Below are positions 33,741 to 46,294 of a stretch of DNA of 64,000 nt, piece after piece. The notes beneath the pieces were generated by a model. That model had not been told where the DNA came from. It saw only the letters and a list, made by a program, of their open reading frames with translations, and made no database searches. Positions within the stretch are counted from its first letter, which is position 1, and each line of letters opens with the position of its first letter. The stretch lies in contig NW_026516679.1 of assembly GCF_025766255.1 (NCBI RefSeq), positions 310,001 to 374,000 on the forward strand, read 5' to 3'. Source of the stretch: Zychaea mexicana. Lineage: Eukaryota > Mucoromycota > Mucoromycetes > Mucorales > Lichtheimiaceae. A program made the position numbers and the translations under genes.

Positions 33741-36700
33741 ATGGGTGTTCAAGGTCTTTGGACGCTGGTGAATCCAGCTGCCCGTCCTGTACAACTCGAA
33801 ACGCTTCGTAATCGGAAAATGGCTGTCGATGCAAGTATTTGGATCCACCAGTTTATGCGCACCATGAGAGACAAGGAAGGAAATGCGCTGCGCAATGGCC
33901 ACTTGCTGGGATTCTTCCGACGTTTATGCAAGTTACTGTTCTACAACATTAAACCCGTGTTTGTTTTCGATGGTGGTGCACCTGCACTCAAGCGATCTAC
34001 AATCGTATGCAGTTTTCTCGCGTTTGCTGCAGAAACAAAATCACAATTTAAGTGTAATTGGGTTTTTGACATTATGTTTCACTTTTGCTTTATTCTAGAA
34101 AGAACGTCGTCGACGCCGAGAAGGCATCAGCACTAATTTGAAACGAACTGCTGAAAAGATTCTGAGTGCTCAGGTGAAAACGCGAGTTTTGCTAGAAGAA
34201 GAACGCAAGTAAGTTTCTAAAGAGAGACTTGGACTTTTGTGTGTGAACAAGAAACACTGACGTCTTTTTTTAAACAATTGGGCATAATTTCCTTCAGACA
34301 CAAAGGCGAAGCAGAGGAACAAGTAGACGAACAATATGCATACTTTGATGAACTAGAGAAAAATGCAGCTCTGGAGAACATCAAGCAAAAAATGAAGCGA
34401 GATCAATACGAACTGCCAGCTATGCCGGACACGACGGCGAAACCAATTATGAAGATTGATCCACGTTTGGCAACAGAGCAAGAACTGATTGACTTTATCA
34501 ACGAGTACCGGCCGTCTAAAGAAGATATTGACTCTGAAGCATTTCTGGCTCTGCCACCCGAAATACAGTTTGAGATTGTGCGAGACTTGGGCATGGAATC
34601 GCGTCGGACGTCTTGGGCTCGCTTGGATGAAATGGTGCGACAGTCTCGGACCGCCATGGATTTTTCAAAGCAACAGATCAAGCTGCTCAAACATAGGAAC
34701 GAAATGACACAACGATTGCTACAGCTCAACGAAAAACCAAGTTTGGAATCCAACGACAGGGGCATCCCTACGCGGATCGCAGGCGAACGCAGTAGAGAAT
34801 ACATGCTTGTCAAGAATGAAAATATTGATCAAGGTCTTGGATGGAAGCTACCTGGTTTGAGTACCGCAGCAGCAACTACAGTGAAAAGTCCGGGTTCAGA
34901 GGAAGAGACAAAAAGTAACTTGGAGCAACAGCAGCAAGAAGTTACTGAAGGTCACAGCGAAACCAAACAAGAAACGTGAGTCAATCAATTGTTTTTGTAC
35001 AGTTGTTTTCCAAGTGATAACAGCGTCTGATTTGTTGATGTGTTTGAGATAATTCTGTAGTAGGGACAAAGTCAAAGACGCAATTGCTTCAAATCCAAAG
35101 CTAGCTGCTCTGTTATCCACTTTTGACAGCGATGAAGATGAGGAGGTGGAGGAGGAGGCGAACGGCAATAACAACGAATACGAGGAACAAGCAATGAGTG
35201 ACGGAAGACACGATCACAAGGATTATTCGGACGTTAACGATGAAGATGAACCTTTGTTTCTCAACCAGGATGTAACCAACAAACGTCGGTCGTCTTTGAT
35301 GGACAATATGCAGGCATATGTTGAAGATGACGACGAAGCAGTAAACGAAGTAATACGCAGAATATACGCGGATGATGAAAAAGAAGAAGGAGCATATGGT
35401 ACAACAGATGAGTTTCATAAGTCATCACCTCCATCCGCACCGGATTCAGCAATTTTGGATGCAGATGGGATGTACCAATTATGGATATCTCGTGTTCCGG
35501 ACTCGTACATATACTTGCATTCCATCAATGACGAATATAAGCGTCTACTGCAATCTGCCGTGTATGAACAGGACATTCAGCAATTGGAGGACCAGCTCAA
35601 ACGGGTCCAGAAAATGTACGGCAAGACGAGTGATCGAGATGATATGGGTTTGGATGCCTTGGCCTTTCAAGAACGCTATATCACGGACATACTGCGGTGG
35701 AGACGCATTCTGCAACAACAAGAGCACGAAGCACAACAGCGACACTCGGCAAATGCGCCTGACGCCGAGATGTCACTAGTTGATACTGGCTATTCAACAC
35801 ACCTACCTGAAAAGCAAACAACGGATCGTATAGAAAAGCCCAAGGAGTCATTACCACTTTCACCGTCTGTATCCACAACAAGAGAGCAATCAGATAGTGC
35901 GCCAGCTGCATCAGCTGTGAGACTAGATACCGAAAAGGTGCCTACACAGGTTCAGCAGCACTTTGCTCAGGATGTGACCATGGAGGAAGAGAAACAGTCC
36001 AAGTCACCCGAGAAACGCGCAGTTGTCGACAATCCATGGTCTCCAGAATCGGACAATGACTATGTGATGATGGATGATGATGATGAAGACGATATTGATA
36101 TACCCTTGGTTGAGAACAATACAACCAAAGAACAGAGCGCAACTGAGCAGCTACAGCAGCAGAACTCTTCTCCTGGAAAAACCTTACCAGAAGAAATCTC
36201 TTCCAGACATGCATCTCCTCCTTCTTCAAAGACTGACCAGTCAAAAGCTACCACCGAGCCATCCTATGAACCAGCAGAACCTGACAAAGAAGCAGAAACT
36301 GGTGAAATCAAAGTATTGGATGAGTCAAAGAGTGATGAATCAAATATCGACGATGAACAAGAAAAAGTATCTATGATGCAAGCCACTGTTGACGTGCAAG
36401 AGCAAGGGTCCACTGTGGATCTGGAACAAGAACTTCAAGCAGCTCAAGAGCTTGCAGCCGAACCGTATGGCTACAACTCAGATGAGGAGCTGACGGGCGA
36501 TGTTGGCGGTGAAGAGACTGAGTATGCTCGTTTCGTATCTGATATCGCGAACAAAGACATTGAAAGTGTGCGGCAAGAGCTACATCGAGATATGAAAGAG
36601 TTGAATAAACAGCAGCGCAAAGAGATGGGCAACACCGATGATGTGACGAACCAAATGGTTCAAGATATTCAGGTGAGCGTTGAATTATACATATCTTACC

Positions 36701-37786
36701 TTCTTACGGGATCAATCCAAAGATATTCTGACAATGCAACTTTTTCGTTTATATAGGAAATGCTGCGCTTGTTTGGTATCCCCTATGTCATATCACCGAT
36801 GGAAGCTGAAGCACAATGCGCCGAATTGGCCCGTTTATCATTGGTGGAAGGTGTTGTGACGGATGATTCGGATGTGTTCTTGTTTGGCGGCACCCGCATC
36901 TATAAGAACATGTTCAACCAACAAAAATATGTCGAATGCTATATTATGCATGATCTTGAGAGGGAGATGCGACTGGATCGGAGCAAACTGGTGCAATTGG
37001 CATTCTTGTTGGGCAGTGACTATACTGATGGCATACCGGGTATTGGTCCAGTTGCAGCAATCGAAATTTTGGCAGAGTTTACCAAAGACGAGGACAAAAA
37101 GATTGAAGCCCCTCTAGAACGATTCCGGGTATGGTATGAAAGTGGGAAAGATGAGAATGATTTCCAAAGAAAACTGGTAAGTGAAGAGTGGGCCTGGATG
37201 ATGGCGGCAGGATATGTTAGCAGAACATCTGTTGGGACTTATTGCATGGATTAACGTTTCATGTGGATTGATTTCACAGAGAAAGAAGCACAAGGATCTT
37301 GAGATCCCATCAGACTTTCCCAGTCCACTTGTGATTGAAGCGTATTATCATCCAATGGTTGAATCATCTCAAGAAGAGTTTCAATGGGGTACGCCACAGC
37401 TTGATATGCTTCGGTTGTTCCTGATGGAATCATTTACATGGTCTGAGAAGAAGGCAGATGAGGTGTTGATACCGGTCATACGTGAAATGAATAAGCGCAA
37501 GGTAATTGTAATTTGCGAACATCTGGAAGAGTATGAGGATTCTTGGAAACACGCGTACTTACATGCATTGCTGCATTGGCAATAACAGAGTGAAGGTCAA
37601 CAAACAAACATTGGAACGTTTCTGGATACGTCCACGGGAACCACCACAACAAACTATGCTCCCCACAAGCGGAAACCCCACAAAAGCAAACGCGTGCAGT
37701 CAGCCATCAATCGCTGGCGTAAAGAGAAGGACACAGGTGAAGAAGCACCCAAAGAGCAAAAGCGCAAGAGAACACGTCGCTCATAA
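33741..37786 (+). CDS. RAD2: Rad2/XPG structure-specific endonuclease, 1167 aa
   Basis: Seven exons join in frame: 33741-34004, 34099-34208, 34298-34975, 35061-36672, 36757-37176, 37280-37501 and 37589-37786. The N-domain is MGVQGLWTLVNPAARPVQLE, followed by MAVDASIWIHQFM and PVFVFDGGAPALKR. The I-domain (residues ~889-1000) has IPYVISPMEAEAQCAELA, VVTDDSDVFLFGG and AFLLGSDYTDGIPGIGPV (helix-hairpin-helix turn). The catalytic acidic residues are present. Between them lies the ~790-residue acidic spacer typical of Rad2/XPG and absent from Fen1 and Exo1, which carries TFIIH-binding activity in the family. The C-terminus has a PIP-box-like QTNIGTFL (~1107-1114) and a basic nuclear-localisation-like end. 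Role: the 3' incision in nucleotide-excision repair and a structural role with TFIIH. Confidence 0.96.
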
Positions 37787-38048
37787 GGACCCATCCCACT
37801 CATCCCACACGTCATGTCATCTGCCATTTTGTATTTTTTTTACTGCTATTACTATGTACTTTCTATATACGTACACCCCGCGGCAACAAAAGCAAAAAGA
37901 TCGTGCACCTCTCCAAACTTGGTGCTTTCGCAGTGACATAATCGCATAATATAGAGCTTTGAATATTTAACTTAATTTGTCTTGCGTCTTTTCTTTCTCC
38001 TTGGACTTTCACCGCCATATTTTCTCAGTGCGTATCCAATAAATTGGA

Positions 38049-40779
38049 ATGGTAACAGCAACAAACGACGCCATTTTGACGAGCGAACAGCTTGATACGC
38101 TGGCAGCCCTGGCCGACACAGTTGTTGGCGAGCTGTCGGCTCAAGAACAAAGCGCCATCGTACAAAGAACGCTGGAACGTTACGGCCGAACAACACTTAC
38201 AGCGGAGCAAGCACCGCTCAGCGACGCGCAACGCATGACTGAGTACTTGAAACTGTCTGGAGGAGCCAGTCACCGCAACGAGCTTGTGCAAGTGCTCGCC
38301 AGAGCACCAGTGCGAAGCCAGCAGTCCCTACGTATTGTTCTGAATCTTCTTTCGTCTCGCGTAGGTTCTTTTATACTCACAGGCCATGCCAAGCCGTTCA
38401 AGTCGTTGACTCGACGTGAGCGAGAAGCTGTCTTCCTCAAATGGAAAGACTCCTCGTTTGCTGCCTTTGTCTCACTCTACAAGGCTTTCCATGGTGTCTC
38501 CATCACGGCTGTGTATCGCGACCCTACATGCAACGTACACCCTGCAGTCGGGTACCCTATCTATGACCCTGTACGGACGGCGCCTGAGTACACATCACCT
38601 CGCGAACTCAAGGATCGATACAAGATGCTTACTGCAGATGAGGTCGAGAACAAGCATTTTGATGTGATCATCATTGGAAGTGGAGCAGGAGGAGGTATGA
38701 TGGAATTCTTGGTAGCTGCTGTGTAACTTTTCCTCAGACAAAACGCTTTATTTGAAATATCATACCCCCGACAGGTGTTTGTGCTGCAGAGCTTGCCAAA
38801 TCGGGACATTCTGTGCTGGTGGTCGAGCAGGCAACCTATCTGCATGAAAGTGAGCTGCAATTGTTCGAACGCTCGGCATATCCTGCCCTTTATGAACAAA
38901 GCGGCGCTGTTCGGACTGAAGATGGAGGCTGCGTTATGGTTGCAGGCCGTGCGTTTGGTGGCGGCACTACTGTGAACTATAGCGTGTCTCTGAAGGTAAA
39001 GCAGTGTATTCGTGTGGGGTGTGTGGGGTGTGTGGGGTATAAATATCGGTCCATGTTTCGTGGGAGTCTGTGTGTGTGAGAACTTTACGTTCTCATTTTC
39101 AATTTCTGCTGGCATGACTAAACCCTGGGTGAAATGGGCGCTAATAACACATTACCATTGCCTTGACACGTGTAGCTCCCTTACACTGTACGTGAAGAAT
39201 GGGCAAAGAAACACGGCCTTCCCCACTTCGTCTCACCCAAGGTTAGTTTGTTATTCTGGCGCCAGCAGTTATTACCGTGGTAATAATATATTGCATTACG
39301 ATAGTTTGCTGATGATCTGGATCGCGTATACGAACGCATTGGCGCAAGTACCGAAGGTATCAAGCATAATGGCCCAAACCAGGTTATGCTTAACGGCTGT
39401 CGGTACGTTTTACTAATATTCAATTTGCCAGACAAGACATGTAAATGTATACTTCAACCTAACTATAAAATATAGCAAGCTCGGTTACAATGTATTTGAT
39501 ATCCCACAAAACACTGGAGGGCATTCACATGAGTGCGGATGGTGCTATTGTGGCTGTGCTGACGGTATCAAGAATGGCACCATGAATACTTGGCTTCGAG
39601 ATGCTGAAGCACACGGCGCAAAATTCTTGGATCGCACACGAGTGCTTCGAGTCCTCATAGACAAAAAACATTGCGCTACTGGTGTCGAGTGTCTAGTCCA
39701 GCATGATGGCCAAAGCAAAAAAATCCGTATCCATGCGCAACGTGTTATATCATCGGCTGGATCATTACATACACCGGGCGTCTTGCAGCGCAGTGGGCTT
39801 GTCAATACGCACATCGGACGTAATCTTCGGCTTCATCCTGGCAGCATGCTATTTGGATTTTTTGATCAGCCTATCGACATGCATCTTGGGTCGATTGTGA
39901 CAACAGTAAGCTTATACGCTCGTGGTTTCGACCTTGATGCTTTTTACTTTCGATTCACGCAATACATGTGTCAACATCTGAAATGCTTATATTATCATTA
40001 GGGCTGCGAGTTTAATGGCGATCTTCGCAGTAAAGAAGGATATGGTCTGATCTTGGAAATTCCAACTATATCACCGAGCTTCCTTGGCTCACTTTTACCG
40101 TGGCGTGGTGCGGCAAAACACAAGGAGCTTATGCTTCGGTATCGCTTCGCTTCTCCTCTGGTTCCGTTGTTGCGCGACTATGATTCTGCCGGCACTATCA
40201 ATTATGACGCAGACGGAGATGTTGTAATCAATTACAATCTGACTAGTGACGACCGCAAAAAACTAGTGGGTGGCATGGTTCGCACTGCTATGATTATGTG
40301 CGCTGCTGGTGCTCGAGAAATACATACAGGGCAGCTAGGCATGGAGCCATTCGTTTTTCGTGAAGACGAAGAGATTCGTGTGGACAATCCTCGATTTCAA
40401 CGTTGGAAATCTCAGATCGAGAGTTATGGCCTGCCGACAAAGGGTAATATTACGCTGGTGAGCGCTCATCAGCTCGGAACATGGTAAGGATAATTTGTGC
40501 TGACATGTATGAAAGAGATAAGAGTAATTTTCAAAACTAATATGTGTCACGTTATGAAGCCGAATGGGTGATTCGCCGGCGAATTCTGCAACCAAACCGA
40601 CAGGCGAGACATGGGAAGTCAAGAACTTATATGTGGCAGATGCGTCATTGTTCCCAACTGCAAGTGGCGTAAATCCTATGGTCACCACAGAGGCAATCGC
40701 TATTCACGTCGCTGCCAGCATTACTGAATCGCTGAAACAGTCTTCTACAGAGGTCGCCCAAGCTATGGCTAAATTGTAA
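38049..40779 (+). CDS. FAO1: Long-chain fatty alcohol oxidase (GMC family), 720 aa, PTS1 end
   Basis: Seven exons join in frame: 38049-38694, 38775-38995, 39176-39241, 39305-39402, 39476-39905, 40002-40483 and 40560-40779. Residues ~208-222 hold the FAD-binding loop (IIIGSGAGGGVCAAELA). GRAFGGGTTVNYSVSL, HECGWCYCGCADGIKNGTM and the C-terminal VADASLFPTASGVNPM block are typical of the alcohol oxidase branch of the GMC oxidoreductases. The ~200-residue N-terminal extension is also typical. The enzyme oxidises long-chain alcohols to aldehydes with O2, giving H2O2, during use of alkanes, waxes or omega-hydroxy fatty acids. The protein ends in AKL, a canonical type 1 peroxisomal targeting tripeptide, which fits a peroxide-producing peroxisomal enzyme. 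It starts about 260 bp after RAD2 on the same strand, with its own promoter. Confidence 0.92.
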
Positions 40780-43403
40780 TACTGTATGCTTACACTATCT
40801 GAAATGGAATGCAAGATAGTCTTCATTTTTATTTTCCTTATCCATCTTATACTGTACCTAACAGAATGTAATCTATCATATAAAACGTATCCTTGTGATG
40901 CTTCACAACGTATGATAGAATACAGACCACTTTTCGGGCCAAAAGCTCGCATCATATACCGAGCTATCCATTATTTAAATGAGACATAGCATTTGAGCAA
41001 ACTATGATGATCGCACATATTCGCCGAGTAAAGTAAACTATAAAAAGGTATTATATCAATGCTTATTATAACTTCAATTACCGTACTGTGTCTGTTTTAG
41101 TTGAAGCCCTAGCAGTTACATTTATATTAATTCTGTCGATCATCCTCATTATTATTTCAATTTCCTTCTTCTTCTCTAAAGACGCCTTCCTTGGCAACCT
41201 GAAATCAATTCAAAAGATACACCAAATCAGATAGGCACCACCAAAGAATTACAAGCTGGTGCTTACATATTGCTACTGGTTCTTCCTAATATCCTTATGA
41301 GAACAATTTTCGGAAGAGGCTTAGTTTTTCTTTATTCACTGTACAGTATAATAATTTGACAGCTTACAAAAGATGGGTGATTGTAAAACAACCTACGTTT
41401 TCGCTTTCAAAACATTAGGTATAAGGTTGTTTATATATCGTCGCTGTGCTCCTAGTTATATGTCATGATGGTTCAACTGGTGACTCGGTCATTACAAGTT
41501 ATAATTAACACAATACTGGATCTCTGGCTCAGGGTGTCTGAAATGGACGTTTTCAAGGGAAAAAAGAGGCCTGAACATGATGTATACGTACGCGTGCAAT
41601 GTACCATTTACCTTTTTTCACACTACGCAAAAGAAGTAATGAATTTTGTTTGCTGCTTACTAAAGAGAACTAAATAAGTGAATGTTATGGGAGGAAGAGA
41701 GTATTTAAGCGAGCAACTGGATCATGTGTTACATAAAAGATTTACAAAGAGAGACTGTCAAAGGCTGTGCCCTCATGAAAGCACCTGGAAGATAAAGTTT
41801 ATTCTCAGCCGAGTAGATGTGGATGAGAACAAACCCATTTCAGCATTGCGTAGGCGAGCGGAAGAATGTTTAAATGTAAAAGGTATGAAATAAGATTGTA
41901 ATTGAGTCAGATGATGCAAGACTGGAAAAGGTTATACGCAATTTCCGAGATCATGAAATTTTGCGATTGGGTAGAAGCCTGTGCGTGTGGACGTGTCACA
42001 CACACCTGTAGATCCTGGGCCATCAGCACTTCAGATCCACCTTTCATAAGTACCCCGCAAACTGCAAACGTGCTTTTTGCTCATATTTTCTATGAAGCAA
42101 CCCGTTTTTTTCTTTTATGTAAAGACAATTTGGGCTCAAAACATTTTACTCTGGCTCATGCTATCTAATTATTGTTTCGTAAGCGCTAATACATATGCTC
42201 CTATATATGATGACATGTATAGACGAGCATGTCAAGCACCTTCCCGAATTTAACACGCTTCAAGTATTTCATATGCTGTGAATTATGTAGTCTATCACAT
42301 ACATGTGTAGTCTTAACAGTCGTGTGAATTTGCACACGGAAAAGTGCCATGGTATTCCGAAACAGAATTTGTTTTGAGAAACATCACTAGATCACAGGAA
42401 AACCAGTGTTTCACCATGGATATCCGCGGCCGCCACCGAGACGGAAGTAATGAAACCTTACTACATATCGTGGACAGAAAACATCAACTTTTTATTTTAT
42501 TTAACAGCTCTAAATGCATGACAGTGATATCAACAAAAAACTGAAAATGTAAAGGAGTAGCTCTATGATACGACATGCATCGCGAGCTCGAGTTTTGCCT
42601 TTGGGGCAGCTGAGGTATTATAGCAATTGAAGTCAGAAACAGTACCTCAAACTATTAAACATTTAAAATATCGGATGCAAGTTTCCGATAAGAATATTGA
42701 CGACCTAGTTTCGATGGATCGCATCTAGCATAACTGTTGCCATTGCGTGTGTGCACACGATGCAATGTGAGATATTTAGAAAGACTGTGGTACATCTAGC
42801 TCGCTCTTTTCTTTCGAAAGTGTTTGTATTAAATGGATTTTTCAAGTTTGTTCGAATGCATGCCAACATATTATTCGATTTTTATCAAACGTGTAGAAAT
42901 AGTATTAGTAACAAGGATGGTTATTCCAGGTCTCTGGAAAACACCCACGCTCTCAATCAGGGAGATTTCATAATAGATTCTAGTCATTCATTCAATTCTT
43001 TCTGTCAGACGAGTAAAATGGTTAGTGTCGCCACTGCTAGTCGATCAATCAAACCTGAAGAAAAGAAAAAGAAAACTGAGATCGTCTAAATATGGTACAG
43101 ATACAGACGCACGCCACAAAAGTACTTTGTTTGTCAGGATGGATAGGATGGACAGGAAGTTTCTGATGATGCTCTCCTATTCATACTAGGTATACTCTCA
43201 TCACACATCTCATACTGTTGCTGTTCTTTTTTGCTTGAGAAGAAGCGTCGGAAATCACTCAGGGAAGCTAATATATAAAGCAGCCTGTGAAGTACTACAC
43301 TTGCGAACATGCTCCGTGTCTTCTCAAAAGGCTACATTTAACTCGCTCTTCTTCTATCTCTTGCTTTGTTTCCCCAGCGTGTACTTAGACCCATATAGTT
43401 ATC
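40780..43403. other. 2.6-kb AT-rich region without a recognisable gene
   Basis: Short plus-strand frames occur at 41465-41677, 41678-41893, 41902-42168, 42344-42544 and 42751-43089, but none resembles a known family. Their head-to-tail order on one strand hints at a decayed gene or element. The last ~300 bp should hold the promoter of the MFS gene. Confidence 0.35.
43272..43280 (+). promoter_or_regulatory. TATA box of the first MFS gene
   Basis: TATATAAAG lies about 124 bp upstream of the ATG at 43404, similar to the spacing seen for its paralogue. Confidence 0.45.
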
Positions 43404-45437
43404 ATGGGTGTTCCCACTACCGACAGCGCTAATAGCAGCAGCAGTAATCAAGGCTCTACTGCTGACCATTATAAGCCGACCGCAAAGATCAGCTCTCCAG
43501 CAGAAGATCAAAATGATGCGCCATATATTGATCCGGTTGTGCAGAAGCGCTTAGTGCGAAAACTTGATATGCGAATGCTGATATGGTCTTTTCTTGCATA
43601 CTTTGCAAACTTGTTGGATCGGAACAACTTGCGTAAGCTTTGTTTTTTATCACTTTGATGCTTGTTTGGTTTTACATTACAGTAATCAATTGATCGTTAC
43701 TTATCCTTAATTCTTCTGTATCATAGAGAATGCTTTCACTATGGGCATGGAGGAGGACTTGGACCTCAACTCGTCAGTTTACAACTGGGCTGTTACTATG
43801 TTCTTCATCGGTTATATTGTGTAAGTGTATATTGTAGCTCACTTCTATATTTACTAACCCTTCTGCAGATAGACTTACTAATGCTTATTTTTCTTGATTC
43901 TGGCTTGAAGGTTGCAGATTCCGGGTAATATCATCATCACCAAGTTTTCGCCTCGCTTGCTCCTCCCATCTGTAGTCATTACGTGGGGTGCTGTAGTGAG
44001 TTTTATGGCGCTCATTCAGGATTACAAGTCACTCTGGGGTCTTCGTCTATGCCTTGGTCTGGCAGAAGCTGTAAGTTATTAGAGAAACGCCATTGTGTTG
44101 CTTCAATAAAGCACAATGTATTCTCACGTGAAAGGCTAATCAATGTATACATACTGCCAGGCATTCTATCCGGGTATGATCTTCTTGCTTGGTAGCTGGT
44201 ATACTAAGGAGGAGTTAGGCAAACGAACAATGTTTTTTGCTACTGGAAATCAAGTATCTGGCGCTTTTGGTGGTCTCATTGCTGGTGGTATTGCAGACAC
44301 GATGCATGGTGCTGGAGGCTTACCGGCATGGAAGTGGTTGTTTATTATTGAGGGTTTGATCGGTGTTGTTATTGGTGTGTTGGGATTCTTTTTGCTCCCA
44401 AATTTCCCACACAACACCAAATGGCTTACCGAAGAAGAGCGTGTGCTCGCTGTTACCCGTGTACAAACCCAAGGCAAGCAGGTTGTTTCCAACGCGTACA
44501 ATTGGAGGACGTAAGTCTTTTCTTTTCCCTCTCTTTTTCAATGCGTATATGCCCTTTCATGGCTTAACAAATTTTTGCTCACGTGATTGATCATTTATCA
44601 CCGTTACCTATAGAGTGGCTAATGTGATGGCAACACCGTACTCCTGGCTGATGATTATCAACTTTGCATGCATCTATATCGGCAACAATATGTCACTCAA
44701 CTTTGCCATTATTCTTCGTGATATGGGCTATCCCGTTTCGTTCTCCAACTATATGAACACGCCGGCCTACATCTTTGGTGCCGTAATTGCTATTGCTATT
44801 GGATGGTCGTCGGACAAAACAGGTGATCGCGCATTCCATGTTGCAGGCACACAACTCTGGGTCGGTATATGGTTCTTGATATTAGCGGTCGTGAACAAAG
44901 GAGACAATCCAGCTGCACTCGTGTTTGCTGGGACATACGCCATCACCGCAAATATCAGTATGACCGCTCTTTGTTTGGCTTGGTCCAATGAAATTTACAG
45001 ATCTGATCATAACACAAGAGCCGTTGCTATTGCGTTTATTAACGCGATTGGTAACCTTGCACCAAACTTCGTGAACGTAAGAGCGTGGGTTGTTTCGGAC
45101 TCGCCCGACTTTTGTAAGTGCTATCATAGTGCTGCTAGTGATTCTTTGTGAGACATGCAGATAAAGAGGGATGTGGACGGGCATTTGTCGTAACCGTCTG
45201 GTCACAGGATCAAAATTGTCTAACCTTGGCTTTGTTTCCCTCTTTTCGAAATAAGGGTTAGGAAAGGCTACCAGTGCGGGTATGAGCTTTGCATCGGTGG
45301 CGCTAACTATTTTTATCTGGTTTCTACTCCGTATCCAATTCATGGTACCAAAAGCTGTCGAAAATGAGAAAAGCGATGCTGTCGAGGAAGAATCCTCGGT
45401 TGGAGGAGGGTCCAACAAAATCCAAAATCCTGCATGA
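43404..45437 (+). CDS. MFS transporter, anion:cation symporter (Tna1/Dal5-type) family, copy 1, 504 aa
   Basis: Six exons join in frame: 43404-43632, 43727-43820, 43911-44070, 44161-44510, 44614-45113 and 45256-45437. A hydrophilic ~70-residue N-terminus precedes twelve predicted membrane helices. Family marks are LDMRMLIWSFLAYFANLLDR at helix 1, FYPGMIFLLGSWYTKEELGKR, FFATGNQVSGAFGGLIAGGI, WKWLFIIEGL and LPNFPHNTKWLTEEER in the central loop. These are typical of the fungal Dal5/Tna1/Seo1 group, which takes up small organic anions and vitamins such as nicotinate, allantoate or pantothenate. The substrate is not predictable from the sequence. It is a paralogue of 50351-52322 with the same intron phases (1, 2, 0, 2, 1). 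The cytosolic tail is acidic and Ser/Gly-rich. Confidence 0.93.
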
Positions 45438-46294
45438 TTTCAGACTGGATGAAACAAAGCAATGTACTCGTAATCTTATATAATACATAAATACACATAG
45501 TACTAGTAGTAGTTTTTTTTTTCAATATTTGTTGGCCGGGAGTTTGTTGACTCTTTTATTTTTGCGAGTAAATGATATAGTCTCAGACGGTCATGGCCCC
45601 ATGTTAAGCTCTAGTAGGTTCGTTTATCTGTTAGCTCGATCAAGTGTGGTATGTAATGGTGCTAAGGAATGCATTCCCGCTAACATTGCAAGCGGCGCTC
45701 AGCTCCGCGAATTCAACAGCTGCTCTCAGGTGGCAGCACACCCTTCACTGTCGGGCTCGCTGTCCACACCACTTTAATCCTAATGCACTTTGTGTTTCAT
45801 CGTAATTGGACAGCTGTTAACAATTAGAGGCGAGTAATCTAAGCATATTTTGTGTTTGATGGTTGCTCCGTCTTCTAAAACAGTAACCGTCCTCAATCCA
45901 GCCTTACTGTAAGCCCAGGTCCTCATGCCTTCCTCCCAGGGATTTGCTTATATAAGCATTGCCGCGCCCAAAAATAGCGGTTCTATCCAAGAGCGCCATG
46001 AATTTCTCGGCCGAGCTGTGAGTTTATAGCATACTAAAGACTAGATAATCATGCGACCTATATAACGGATACTTATAGTACGAAAAGCTGACTGTGGTAT
46101 TCCTTCTTCCAACAAGCAATGTTTTTTCGGATGCTAGTGTAAAACTTTACCCTGTCGGTATTGGGTAGAACTGGAAATCAATTCTTGACCAATGCGGAAC
46201 TCTGCTTCCGCTACTTTTCCCACCCTGATCCTGAGGACCCTGACTTGTTCCCCGCGTTTTCTTCTTCCTTTTCACGCTAAAATTATAAATTTTC
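45438..46294. other. Intergenic region, no gene seen
   Basis: A palindromic GCTTATATAAGC lies at 45946-45957. A pyrimidine-rich tract immediately precedes the start of the oxidoreductase at 46295. No coding frame is convincing. Confidence 0.45.

Noticed and set aside
35113..36254. Minus-strand frames opposite the RAD2 acidic spacer
   Set aside because: They are antisense to an acidic coding exon; Ser/Leu-rich shadows are expected from GA-rich codons.
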